Positions 8,626 to 17,108 of a stretch of DNA of 64,000 bases are shown one piece after another; the stretch's first letter is position 1; every line of letters begins with the position of its first letter. The notes beneath the pieces were generated by a model. It did no database searches. It had not been told where the DNA came from and worked only from the letters and a program-made list of their open reading frames with translations. The position numbers were made by a program, and so were the translations under genes. Source of the DNA: Aquiflexum sp. TKW24L (GTDB lineage Bacteria; Bacteroidota; Bacteroidia; Cytophagales; Cyclobacteriaceae); assembly GCF_023502205.1 (NCBI RefSeq), contig NZ_JAMFLG010000004.1, forward strand, positions 124,001 through 188,000, in the 5' to 3' direction.

Positions 8626-10302
8626 TTGGTCCTTCAGCCTATTATAGATTTAGCTTCCATCTGCTCACTAAAGGGCATCAAAAACGCCGTTCTCTCCCCG
8701 GGATCGAGATGTGCGCCAATTACCCTGGCATTCGCCCGACATCCAGAAATAGAGACGAGGACTATCTCGGACGAAAGATCAGCAGCATTTATTGCAATGG
8801 GAATTGCCCAGCAGCTTAACCAGCCTGTGGTGTTGGTTTGCACTTCCGGGTCAGCAGCATTCAATTATGCCCCTGCTATCGCTGAGGCATTTTTCCAACA
8901 GATTCCACTTATCGTCATTACTGCCGACCGGCCTCCAGAATGGATCGACCAATGGGACGGACAGACTATCCGACAAACAGAAATCTACGGCAAGCACGTG
9001 AAGGGATTTTTTCAATTTCCTGATGAATTTGGACATGCTGACAAGGTTTGGCATGCCAATAGGATTGTAAATGAAGCCATCAACCTAGCCAATGAATTTC
9101 CTGCAGGTCCAGTACATATCAACATTCCTTTGCGGGAACCATTTTATCCAGAAAAAGGGGAATCTTTCGATTTTTCGAAACCTGTCAGGATAATTGAACC
9201 CCTGTATGCGGAACCAAAATTATCAGAAGATAACAAAAAGGCTTTGGCTGTAGCTATATCAGGATTCAAAAGAATTCTGATCGTTCCCGGTCAGCAGAGG
9301 CCCGACTCTGACATTCAGCAGACTTTGGATGATTTGTCAAAAAGTGAAAAAGTGGTAATTGTAACTGATACAATTTCTAATCTTCAGTCTGACCACACCA
9401 TCAACTTCCATGATCATTTTGTAGGAAATGAGGACTTGAATTCCGGACTTAGCCCTGATCTGATTATTACTTTTGGTAAATCGATTATTTCCAAAAACCT
9501 GAAGCTTTTTTTGAGAAAATCAAAAGCTGCACATTGGCATATCCAATCTGCGGGATATGTTCCGGACACGTTCCAAAGTTTGACAAGAACTATCCATTGC
9601 CAAGTGTTGGATTTTTTGAAATTTTTGAATGAGACAGTAACGCCCGAAATCAACTTTATCTCGTCTTGGAAAACCTTGGAAAATAAAATGAGACAAAGCT
9701 TTCCTTCTATCATGGAAAGCGCAGAATTTGGGGAATACCAAGCGATTTCAATTTGCCTGAAAGCAATTCCTGAAACCTCCAAAATCCACCTTGCCAACAG
9801 CATGGCGGTCCGATATGTGAATTTTCTAGGCGAAAGAAAACAGGAAATCATCTGCAATAGAGGCACAAGCGGCATAGATGGCAGTAGCAGTACTGCAGTT
9901 GGTTGTGCCTTGACCACGGAGGAATATGTCACCCTAGTGACTGGAGATATGGCTTTCTTTTATGACCGAAATGCCTTTTGGCACAAATACCAAATACCCA
10001 ATCTTCGCATAATTATGTTAAACAACCATGCGGGGGGAATTTTCAGACTGATTGAAGGACCCGCAAAACAACCGGAATTGGAGGAGTATTTTGAAACAAG
10101 CCAAAAGTTAGATGGGAAAAGTCTGGCTAATGAGTTTGGGTTTGGCTATCATCTTGCCATGGATGCGGAAAGCATAAAAATCGGTTTGAATGATTTTTAT
10201 TCCAAATCGACTGTTTCACAAATTCTTGAAATTCAATCCGAAAGCCCCAAAAATGCAGAAATTTTAAAATGGGTAAAATCAAAGATCCAAGAAAGGTTAT
10301 AA
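8626..10302 (+). CDS. menD: SEPHCHC synthase MenD
   Basis: Thiamine-diphosphate enzyme (558 residues) that adds 2-oxoglutarate-derived succinic semialdehyde to isochorismate. The N-terminal pyrimidine-binding domain shows LSPGSRCAP and the ERSAAF segment with the activating glutamate; the C-terminal domain shows NRGTSGIDGSSST and GDMAFFYD, the diphosphate/Mg binding region. The start is a TTG at 8626: an in-frame TAA lies five codons upstream and the resulting N-terminus (MVLQPIIDLASIC) fits family members. It starts eight bases after menF. The remaining menaquinone genes are not in this window. Confidence 0.95.
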   Translation: MVLQPIIDLASICSLKGIKNAVLSPGSRCAPITLAFARHPEIETRTISDERSAAFIAMGIAQQLNQPVVLVCTSGSAAFNYAPAIAEAFFQQIPLIVITADRPPEWIDQWDGQTIRQTEIYGKHVKGFFQFPDEFGHADKVWHANRIVNEAINLANEFPAGPVHINIPLREPFYPEKGESFDFSKPVRIIEPLYAEPKLSEDNKKALAVAISGFKRILIVPGQQRPDSDIQQTLDDLSKSEKVVIVTDTISNLQSDHTINFHDHFVGNEDLNSGLSPDLIITFGKSIISKNLKLFLRKSKAAHWHIQSAGYVPDTFQSLTRTIHCQVLDFLKFLNETVTPEINFISSWKTLENKMRQSFPSIMESAEFGEYQAISICLKAIPETSKIHLANSMAVRYVNFLGERKQEIICNRGTSGIDGSSSTAVGCALTTEEYVTLVTGDMAFFYDRNAFWHKYQIPNLRIIMLNNHAGGIFRLIEGPAKQPELEEYFETSQKLDGKSLANEFGFGYHLAMDAESIKIGLNDFYSKSTVSQILEIQSESPKNAEILKWVKSKIQERL

Positions 10303-10331
10303 AAAACCGGAAGATTTACTTCCGGTTTTTT
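10301..10331 (+). terminator. Intrinsic terminator after menD
   Basis: Arms 10301-10313 and 10319-10331 with core ACCGGAAG / CTTCCGGT, five-base loop, A-run before and T-run after. It overlaps the last bases of the menD stop codon and closes the menI-menF-menD unit; its symmetry could also stop transcripts arriving from the GH16 gene on the other strand. Confidence 0.9.
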
Positions 10332-10353
10332 TTATATATTGTTTAAGTCGATT

Positions 10354-11475
10354 TCAATTTTTCTGAAACACACGGACATAATCTACCACCAATTGTTGTG
10401 GAAAAACAGTTTCACCACTTGGGCTTCCGGGCCAGTTTCCTCCTACTGCTACATTGAGCAATAAAAAGTGCGACGCTCTAAATTCATCCAAACCAACTGG
10501 CCGTGTGTCAATTTCATGAAATGGGACATTGTCTAATAACCAAACAATTTTTGCCTCATCCCAGATAATAGAAAATACATGGAAGTCGTCCCTGAATATG
10601 CCTGAAACTTTCCTTACACTCCCTCCATAATTCGCCCAGGATCCGTTGTGATCCCAATGTACTGTGCCATGAATGGTATTGTCTCTTCCATCAGCATTTC
10701 CTCCAACCATTTCCATGATATCAATTTCCCCACAGGCAGGCCAGCCTACGGTGGTGATATTGTCACCGAGCATCCAAACGGCAGGCCATAGTCCTTGTCC
10801 CTTAGGCAGTACAGCCCGCACGTCAATCCTCCCATACTTAAATGACTTTTTACCTTGGGTCTTTATCCTTGAAGAGGTATAGTTTTTATTACCAAAACCT
10901 TCCTGCTTGGCAGTTATGAAAAGGTAACCATCCTTTAGTTCCACATTTTCACGACGATAATACTGAAGCTCATTGTTGCCCCATCCACAGAGTCCGGGAC
11001 AACCGTCTCCTATTTCAAAAACCCAATCATCTGAAAGACTCGTGCTTGCAAATTCATCATTCCAGACGAGATCATACCCTGCATAAGTCAAAGGGCTTAC
11101 ATATCCTGTGGTGGGCACGCCAATACCAACTTCAGCCGGGGTGATTTCTACGGTCTTTGACGCTGTAATGAAATCAGTCTCTGTGGCATGAGCTTGAACT
11201 GTGACGACAAAGGAACCGGGCGTAGTATAGGCGTAGACGACAACATTGCCTGTCATTCGCTCAGGGGTAAGATTGGGCAATCCATAATTGACTTTGTAGA
11301 AATTGGCATTATTTGCCTGAACACTGATTTTGACAGATCCCTTTCCCAGGTTTTCTACAGTAACTTCCAGATTAGTCGGCATTTTAGCCTGTTGATCTAC
11401 ATCTTCCTGATTGCAACCCAGGACGAGCCATATCAAAGCGATCTGAACCCACCATAAATTCCATTTTAACTTCAT
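10354..11475 (-). CDS. GH16 endo-beta-glucanase (laminarinase-like) lipoprotein
   Basis: 373 residues. Lipoprotein signal with the cysteine at 21 (LVLGC), then a beta-sandwich region of about 100 residues (possibly Ig/PKD-like), then a GH16 catalytic domain from about residue 135. The catalytic signature E250-I-D252-I-M-E255 is intact, with nucleophile E250 and acid/base E255; tryptophans of the GH16 cleft are present (WPAVWMLG). Family members cut beta-1,3 or mixed beta-glucans at the cell surface. No SusC/SusD pair is nearby, so this is a stand-alone enzyme rather than part of a polysaccharide utilisation locus. A TATATTTG box on its strand (11506-11513) sits at a suitable distance upstream. 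Confidence 0.9.
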   Translation of the reverse strand: MKLKWNLWWVQIALIWLVLGCNQEDVDQQAKMPTNLEVTVENLGKGSVKISVQANNANFYKVNYGLPNLTPERMTGNVVVYAYTTPGSFVVTVQAHATETDFITASKTVEITPAEVGIGVPTTGYVSPLTYAGYDLVWNDEFASTSLSDDWVFEIGDGCPGLCGWGNNELQYYRRENVELKDGYLFITAKQEGFGNKNYTSSRIKTQGKKSFKYGRIDVRAVLPKGQGLWPAVWMLGDNITTVGWPACGEIDIMEMVGGNADGRDNTIHGTVHWDHNGSWANYGGSVRKVSGIFRDDFHVFSIIWDEAKIVWLLDNVPFHEIDTRPVGLDEFRASHFLLLNVAVGGNWPGSPSGETVFPQQLVVDYVRVFQKN

Positions 11476-11576
11476 TGGCTAAGGGGTGTATAATTATGAA
11501 TTTCACAAATATAAGGTAATTATCACCAATCTTTAAAAAGCCACCTAAACGTGAAACCAAAAAATAATCCAAAAAT

Positions 11577-11609
11577 AAACCCCTGTTTCGAATACCAAAA
11601 CAGGGGTTT
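11577..11609 (-). terminator. Intrinsic terminator after the HTH-membrane regulator
   Basis: Twelve-base arms at 11577-11588 and 11598-11609 (AAACCCCTGTTT / AAACAGGGGTTT) with a nine-base loop. On the minus strand it follows the regulator gene after about 80 bases and ends in a U-run. It also separates that gene from the GH16 promoter. Confidence 0.8.
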
Positions 11610-11688
11610 TGTATAAATCAGAATTGTAATTATCAAATGGCATCGCCCCTTGGTTTAATTCAATAACCAATAACCTATTCCCCACCTT

Positions 11689-12519
11689 TCACCCAAAAGC
11701 GTGGATATCCATATTTTTTGGGCTCGGACTTTTGCCTGTAATGGATTCATATGCTTTGTAGAGTAGAACGAGTTGCAGGATTTCGAAGATGGTAAAAACA
11801 AACAAACCGGGAATAGCCAATATGATACTTAAGAAAGCGATTCCTGAAATGATGCTCAAAATCCCTGTGACCAAGGCAAAAGACCCGAATTCAGTTTGAT
11901 ACCGGATCAGTCCCAAACCAAAAACGATGTAAAGCGCACCAAAAAGAATGGCTTTGGAAAACTGGACTGATTGCCAAACGGAAGCATTGTTGAATCCATA
12001 AATATCTGCAGCTACACCAAAGCATGTCGCAATGATCAATAGGATACTTGCGGCCTTCACTATGACGTTTGGCTTGATTATACTCAATCTATAATAGCCA
12101 AAAGTGAAAACCCCAAAAGTAAGCATGATACCGATCTTGACCGCGATATACCAAGGTGCTGCTTCTGCGCTGACAGTCTCTCCTGCTTCCCAAAGTCCAT
12201 AATCAAATATTCCCTCCACAAAAGCCAAGAGGAAATAAACGATTCCTACAAAAAAGGCTATCTTCAGAAAAGCTGCTTTCCCGATCGTTTCAGGATTGAT
12301 GACTGCATTTTCTTCGGTGGTATGTTGGATTTCTTTGAAATCATAACCCAATACTTCCAAAATACTTTTGATGGTATAACTCCTCGGAGTCACTTCCCCG
12401 GCTTCGATGCGCTGAATGGTGCGCACGTTGATATTGCATAGCTCCACAAGTTCTTCCTGTGTCAATCCCTTGGCCTTTCTCAGTTCGAGAATCTTTTGGC
12501 CCAATTCCGGTTGTTTCAT
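11689..12519 (-). CDS. XRE-type HTH regulator fused to a multi-helix membrane domain
   Basis: 276 residues. The N-terminal helix-turn-helix (about 8-62) has the classic XRE layout with GLTQEELVELCNINVRTIQRIE. The C-terminal part holds about six hydrophobic helices beginning near residue 85. Such fusions occur in Bacteroidota and are thought to sense membrane or small-molecule signals, but the ligand is unknown. The ATG at 12519 is preferred because the HTH follows at the normal distance; an in-frame ATG at 12543 would add eight residues. Transcribed alone, towards a terminator. Confidence 0.8.
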   Translation of the reverse strand: MKQPELGQKILELRKAKGLTQEELVELCNINVRTIQRIEAGEVTPRSYTIKSILEVLGYDFKEIQHTTEENAVINPETIGKAAFLKIAFFVGIVYFLLAFVEGIFDYGLWEAGETVSAEAAPWYIAVKIGIMLTFGVFTFGYYRLSIIKPNVIVKAASILLIIATCFGVAADIYGFNNASVWQSVQFSKAILFGALYIVFGLGLIRYQTEFGSFALVTGILSIISGIAFLSIILAIPGLFVFTIFEILQLVLLYKAYESITGKSPSPKNMDIHAFG

Positions 12520-12789
12520 GATAATAGGGTTTTGTTTTACCATCGCAATTTGGGTTGAATTTCAGAAAACCAATCCGAATTTGGGGAGGATTAAGCCCGA
12601 CATTTACACGGCATTTGAGAATTAGACTATGGATCTGATCTATGGAATATGAGATTTAGTAAAAATAGGGATTTTGGATTGAATAAATTTGAATGATTTG
12701 GTGCAGATTCTATATTCATGGATTTCCGACATTTGAATAAAATCAGATCAAATTCGCCACAATAAATGACTCTAGATTAATTAATTTTT

Positions 12790-12832
12790 GGTAAATTTAC
12801 CTTTTTAATACGGTATATTTTCCCTATATTTG
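12790..12832 (+). promoter_or_regulatory. Promoter/operator region of the Xre-RES toxin-antitoxin genes
   Basis: The gene-free stretch 12520-12852 contains a perfect 12-bp palindrome, GGTAAATTTACC (12790-12801), and a TATATTTG -7 box (12825-12832) 20 bases before the antitoxin ATG. A palindrome just upstream of the -7 box is the arrangement expected for autorepression by an antitoxin; Xre-RES antitoxins are known to bind their own promoter. The link between palindrome and antitoxin is inferred. The rest of the gap is AT-rich without recognisable features. Confidence 0.5.
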
Positions 12833-12852
12833 AATTCTAAATTACTTACATC

Positions 12853-13281
12853 ATGAGTGTGGCCATATTTCCAAAATTCAGCAAATCGCATGTTCCTGCC
12901 ATTGGCAATGACATCGACATCTTGTTTTTTATCAAAAATGAGGAAGTGGATCTGCAATACCTCAACTACCTAAAGGAGATTACTTCATTCAGCGATGAGG
13001 TGATAGCCCATTGGCTGGATGTCAGTGTCAAGACGCTGAGGAACTACCGCAAATCGGATTCGGACCTGAAAGAAAGCTTAAAAGAACATTTGGTTTTGCT
13101 TTTGTCCTTGTACCAACACGGAACAGATGTTTTTGGAAATGCTGAAAACTTCGACAAATGGCTTGATACCAAGAATTACTTTTTTGACAACCAAGCACCA
13201 AAGGATTTTCTAAGCACTTCGTCCGGTATCAGGTTTACAGACGACAGGATGACGGCCATGGAATATGGCGATAACGTGTAA
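12853..13281 (+). CDS. Xre/MbcA/ParS-type antitoxin
   Basis: 142 residues, antitoxin half of a type II Xre-RES module. The middle holds an HTH-like region (DEVIAHWLDVSVKTLRNYR) and the C-terminal part is the toxin-binding DUF2384 domain, recognised by the KWLDTKNYFF...PKDFLSTSSGIRF..AMEYGDN pattern in which the terminal acidic residues reach into the toxin active site. It is followed by the toxin after two bases. Likely represses its own promoter through the palindrome upstream. Confidence 0.9.
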   Translation: MSVAIFPKFSKSHVPAIGNDIDILFFIKNEEVDLQYLNYLKEITSFSDEVIAHWLDVSVKTLRNYRKSDSDLKESLKEHLVLLLSLYQHGTDVFGNAENFDKWLDTKNYFFDNQAPKDFLSTSSGIRFTDDRMTAMEYGDNV

Positions 13282-13283
13282 TT

Positions 13284-13739
13284 ATGTTGGCATATCGGAT
13301 CAGCAAGGCAAAATATGCCGAAAAACTTGAAGCTTCAGGTGTAGCAAACAGATGGAATAAAGCCGGGCAATTTGTAATCTATGTTTCGGAAAGTAGGGCT
13401 TTGGCAAGTTTGGAATTGGTTGTGCACCGGTCGGCAATCATCCAATCCGAAACTTATAAAGTAATGGTCATCGAAATCCCTGTTGGAAATCAGGAAATAG
13501 TGCGGGAAATACAGCTTTCCGACCTTCCACCGAATTGGAATACCCTACAATCCTACCCCCGCCTTCAGGAAATCGGAAGCACTTGGTTTGAAAAAAACGA
13601 AAGCCTGATACTCAAAGTCCCTTCAGCATTGATCCCCCAAGAGCATAATTTTGTCATCAACACAAAACATGATCTATTCTCCACCCATGTCAAACTTATT
13701 GGCTTGGAAGATTTTTATTGGGATGGGAGGTTGTTTTGA
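13284..13739 (+). CDS. RES-domain toxin (NAD+ phosphorylase family)
   Basis: 151 residues with the RES-domain pattern: R5 in YRISK, a NRWNKAGQF segment, the VIYVSES strand and E44 in ASLELVVH. RES toxins of Xre-RES modules deplete NAD+ by phosphorolysis or hydrolysis, arresting growth. The C-terminal region fits the fold (GSTWF, NFVINTKHD). It follows its antitoxin after two bases; both lie alone between regulators transcribed in the other direction. The protein appears intact. Confidence 0.9.
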   Translation: MLAYRISKAKYAEKLEASGVANRWNKAGQFVIYVSESRALASLELVVHRSAIIQSETYKVMVIEIPVGNQEIVREIQLSDLPPNWNTLQSYPRLQEIGSTWFEKNESLILKVPSALIPQEHNFVINTKHDLFSTHVKLIGLEDFYWDGRLF

Positions 13740-13797
13740 AAACAATTGTCTTCTTAGATTTTGTTTTTAGAAATTGGTTTTTCTTTTGAGTTCCTAG

Positions 13798-14670
13798 TCA
13801 CAATATTTCCAAAACATGCTTCAGTGCCGGATTGCGGTTTTCAGTTTTCCAAATGGCAAAAAGTTCTGTATGCTGTGGAATCCCCTTGATCTCGATAAAT
13901 TTCACAGCTAGATTATAGCCTTCCTTTAGCGAACTCGGCACAATCGCCACCCCAAGTCCTGCTTCCACCAATTTGAAAATGGTCAAGGCATGCACAGATT
14001 TGTGCGATATTTTTGGCGTAAATCCTCTGTCCTCACAGATACTCATGATTTTATCAAAATAAATGCTGCTATAGTCACTGGAAAACAAGATGAATGGCTC
14101 TTCCTGAAGTTGTCCGACATGCTCAAAAGTATCCCCATCAATCGGGTGGCTAAGCGGCAAGACCAACGAAAAAGTATCGCGATTCACTGCCTTCATACTG
14201 AGTCCATCCGGCACCCGCGCCAACCTGACAAAACCCAGATCGAGCTTGTCTTTCTCCAGCATCTCCACCTGAAAATGGTTGCTCAACTCTTCCAAATTCG
14301 TTTGAATTCCGGGAAATTCCCTGCTCAAGCGAACCAACAAATCCGGAATGACCTGATGTGCTGCCGAACCCAAAAACCCAATCCGCAACTCCCCTGTTTT
14401 GCCTGAAGCGATGTTCTTGACCTGTTGGGTGGTCAGTTCCAAATGGTTGAAAATAAAATCAACCTCACCTTTGAGAAATTCTCCGGCGGCAGTCAGGGTC
14501 ACTGATCTTTTGGTACGGTAAAAAAGCTCCACCTCCAAAATCTCCTCCATCTGCCTGATCTGCCTACTGAGTCCCGGTTGGGAAATAAAGAGCCGCTCAG
14601 CAGCTTTTCTGAAGTTCAGTTGCTCGGCAACGGCTCCAAAATATTCCAGGTGTCTGAGTTCTAAATTCAT
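13798..14670 (-). CDS. LysR-family transcriptional regulator
   Basis: 290 residues. N-terminal winged HTH (about 2-60: LEYFGAVAEQLNFRKAAERLFISQPGLSRQI, quoted in part) and a C-terminal periplasmic-binding-like effector domain. The ATG at 14670 puts the HTH at its usual place; an extension to 14700 would be translated from repeat sequence. It is divergent from hutH and shares the intergenic region with it, so it is the obvious candidate regulator of histidine utilisation, but this is inference from position; the classical hut regulator is HutC, of another family. Confidence 0.85.
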   Translation of the reverse strand: MNLELRHLEYFGAVAEQLNFRKAAERLFISQPGLSRQIRQMEEILEVELFYRTKRSVTLTAAGEFLKGEVDFIFNHLELTTQQVKNIASGKTGELRIGFLGSAAHQVIPDLLVRLSREFPGIQTNLEELSNHFQVEMLEKDKLDLGFVRLARVPDGLSMKAVNRDTFSLVLPLSHPIDGDTFEHVGQLQEEPFILFSSDYSSIYFDKIMSICEDRGFTPKISHKSVHALTIFKLVEAGLGVAIVPSSLKEGYNLAVKFIEIKGIPQHTELFAIWKTENRNPALKHVLEIL

Positions 14671-14677
14671 ATTATTT

Positions 14678-14928
14678 CCCGCAAAGACCCAAAGTCGCAA
14701 AGATTTTTAAATAGATGTTCATTTGCCAAAATTTGAATTACTATCGATTGTACCCAATCAGTATTCCAACACTTTTCTGTTTTGCATTCTAAGTCAAAAT
14801 CTAAAGAAATTTTTTAATAACTCAAAGTTATCAGTTATTGACAATCTTGGTATCAATAATTATCAAAGCAGAAAGTTATTTTTGTAATTGAAACTCTCCT
14901 AAACTTTGCGCCTTTGCGTCTTTGTGGG
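14678..14928. promoter_or_regulatory. LysR-hutH divergent control region
   Basis: Holds a LysR-type box TTATTGA-N11-TCAATAA (14835-14859, perfect arms), a second dyad ATAACT-CAA-AGTTAT (14817-14831) and a TATTTTTG -7 box for hutH (14877-14884). No TTG sits at the -33 spacing, and the LysR box ends where -33 would be, which suits activator-dependent transcription. The region is bounded by 25-bp inverted repeats (14678-14702 and 14904-14928, 22 of 25 matching) of the CGCAAAG type, so both genes carry the same motif just upstream of their start codons. Which dyad is bound is not known. Confidence 0.5.
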
Positions 14929-14945
14929 AGACAAAAATCTGAATA

Positions 14946-16517
14946 ATGAAAAACACCTTCTCATTTGGCCAAGACCGACTCACTGCATCCCTCGCACTTG
15001 CCATTTGCAGGGGCAATGTCAAAGGCATCATCTCTCCTGAAAGCAGGGAAAAAATCAAAGCTAGCAGTCAGGCTGTCGAAAAAATAGTCAGCAAAGGCCA
15101 ACCTGTTTATGGCATCAACACCGGTTTTGGGCCGCTGTGCACTGCCATGATCTCTCCCGAGCAAACCAAAAAACTTCAAGAAAATCTCCTGAAAAGTCAT
15201 GCTGTAGGGCTCGGAGAACCTATCCCCATCGAAATCGCCAAATTGATGTTGGTGCTGAAAACCCATGCTTTGGCCCAGGGATTTTCGGGAATCCAGGAAA
15301 GTACCTTGGACAGAATCCTTTTTTTCATTGAAAACAATATTGTCCCTGTCGTGCCCAAACAAGGTTCCGTCGGTGCGTCAGGTGATTTGGCACCGCTTTC
15401 ACACTTGTTTTTGCCTTTGATTGGATTGGGAAAAGTCCATTTCAAAGGTGAGATAATTTCAACTGCCAAACTTTTTCAGCAACTTGATTTGGAACCCATT
15501 CACCTTGGACCAAAAGAAGGTTTGGCCCTGATCAACGGAACGCAATTCATTGCAGCTTTTGGAGTGACGGTCGTGGACAGGTTTTACAATATCCTTGCCC
15601 ATGCCGATATCACCGGGGCAATGATGTTGGAGGGATTGTTGGGTTCTACCAAGCCTTTCAGTGCTGACCTCCACCAACTCCGACCATACGACGGAAACCA
15701 ACATGTCGCCCAATCGATTTTGAATTTGCTTCATGAGTCGGAAATTGTCCATTCCCACGCAGCTTGTGCAAGGGTTCAGGATCCATATTCTTTGCGCTGC
15801 ATGGCGCAGGTTCACGGTGCTTCCCGCAATGCATGGCTTCACCTGAAGCAAATGATCGAAACTGAGATCAATTCCGTTACGGACAATCCCGTAGTCTTCG
15901 ACGAAAACCATACCATCAGTGGAGGAAATTTCCATGGTCAACCGATTGCCATGCCTTTGGATTATGCCTGCTTGGCTGCCAGCGAAATCGGCAATATCTC
16001 CGACCGCAGGATTTACCTTTCTTTGGAAGGCGACACACCGGGTGTTCCTAAATTATTATTGAAAGAAACCGGGTTGAATTCCGGATTTATGATCCCCCAA
16101 TACAGCACAGCGGCATTGGCGAGTGAAAACAAGGGGCTGTGTTTTCCCTCCTCGGCAGACAGCATTCCGACTTCTTTGGGTCAGGAAGACCATGTAAGTA
16201 TGGGCAGTATCGGCGCGAGAAAGGCATTGCAGGTAATTGAAAACGTGGAGAAAATCCTCGGGGTCGAACTCTTTTGCGCAGCTCAGGCAGTGGATTTTCA
16301 TGCACCTTTGAAATCCGGCAAAATCATGACCTCACTCTACGAACATGTCCGAACCAAAATCAAACATGTCACCGAAGATCAGATCATGTATGAAGACATG
16401 GAGATAGCCATTGACATTATTCGAAGTGGAGAATTGTTAACTTTAGCAAAAGAAGTGGCGGTAAGAGAAGGATTGGAATTGGAGACAAAGTGGTCGGAGG
16501 AGTTTGATAAGTACTAG
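14946..16517 (+). CDS. hutH: Histidine ammonia-lyase HutH
   Basis: 523-residue lyase that deaminates L-histidine to trans-urocanate, first step of the Hut pathway. The self-forming MIO cofactor triad A144-S145-G146 sits in GSVGASGDLAPLSH; the active-site tyrosine is in PVYGINTGFG (Y55). Length and motif order match the family, including the TDNPV and QPIAMPLDYA segments. Its stop codon overlaps the beginning of the palindromic repeat block. Gene order hutH-hutI-hutU is interrupted by repeat-rich spacers of several hundred bases, so the genes may be transcribed separately. Confidence 0.96.
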   Translation: MKNTFSFGQDRLTASLALAICRGNVKGIISPESREKIKASSQAVEKIVSKGQPVYGINTGFGPLCTAMISPEQTKKLQENLLKSHAVGLGEPIPIEIAKLMLVLKTHALAQGFSGIQESTLDRILFFIENNIVPVVPKQGSVGASGDLAPLSHLFLPLIGLGKVHFKGEIISTAKLFQQLDLEPIHLGPKEGLALINGTQFIAAFGVTVVDRFYNILAHADITGAMMLEGLLGSTKPFSADLHQLRPYDGNQHVAQSILNLLHESEIVHSHAACARVQDPYSLRCMAQVHGASRNAWLHLKQMIETEINSVTDNPVVFDENHTISGGNFHGQPIAMPLDYACLAASEIGNISDRRIYLSLEGDTPGVPKLLLKETGLNSGFMIPQYSTAALASENKGLCFPSSADSIPTSLGQEDHVSMGSIGARKALQVIENVEKILGVELFCAAQAVDFHAPLKSGKIMTSLYEHVRTKIKHVTEDQIMYEDMEIAIDIIRSGELLTLAKEVAVREGLELETKWSEEFDKY

Positions 16518-17021
16518 TTCAAGTCTTCGGACTTGGACTTCCATATAGTTCAAGTCTTCGGACTTGGACTACCTTTCGCCTTGGACCATTCGATACAAGG
16601 AAACTTTTCCAAAGTTCAAAACTTTGGAAAAGGTTGCTATTTACTTCGCAGTCTAAGACTGCATTAAATGGGTCCAAGTCAGAGACTTGAACCAATCGGT
16701 AAAAGAAAGCTTTTCCAAAGTTCAAAACTTTGGAAAAGGTTACATAAGATCTTAATTAGTTCCAAGTCAGAGACTTGAACCATCCGAGAACTAGTTCAAG
16801 TCTTCGGACTTGGACTTCCCTTCGACCATATAGTTCAAGTCTTCGTACTTGGACTACTTCGACTTGGACCATTCGATACAAGCAACCTTTTCCAAAGTTC
16901 AAAACTTTGGAAAAAGTTGCTATTTACTTCGCAGTCTAAGACTGCATTATAAGGGTCCAAGTCAGAGACTTGAACCAATCGGTAAAAGAAAGCTTTTCCA
17001 AAGTTCAAAACTTTGGAAAAG
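16517..17021. repeat. Duplicated block of palindromic repeats between hutH and hutI
   Basis: Two copies of an approximately 240-base unit with a period of about 283 bases. Each copy contains, in order, two hairpins of the GTTCAAGTC..GACTTGGAC type (16517-16538, 16548-16569; second copy 16794-16815, 16833-16854), a 29-bp palindrome CTTTTCCAAAGTT..AACTTTGGAAAAG (16604-16632; 16887-16915), GCAGTC-TAA-GACTGC (16648-16662; 16931-16945), a GTCCAAGTC..GACTTGAAC hairpin (16672-16692; 16955-16975), and the 29-bp palindrome again (16710-16738; 16993-17021). One more hairpin (16759-16780) joins the copies. Relatives occur at 39.65 kb and inside a gene at 43.58 kb. The remaining spacer before hutI is AT- and AAC-rich. 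Confidence 0.9.
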
Positions 17022-17108
17022 ATCACAGTTAAATTGAAAATACCAAATATAAATATGGTTAGTTCGGATCAATTAACCAGTTAACCAATTAAACAATCAA
17101 CCAAACCT

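Noticed and set aside
12853-13739. Phage or plasmid origin for the toxin-antitoxin genes
   Set aside because: No integrase, transposase, att-like repeats or composition shift accompanies the pair.
16517-17021. CRISPR array
   Set aside because: The repeated elements are several different palindromes in fixed order, spacers are not unique and evenly sized, and no cas genes are near.
16519-17026. Two similar 60-70 codon frames on the minus strand within the repeat block
   Set aside because: They resemble each other only because the underlying DNA is a tandem duplication of palindromes; the same words read through hairpins on both strands.
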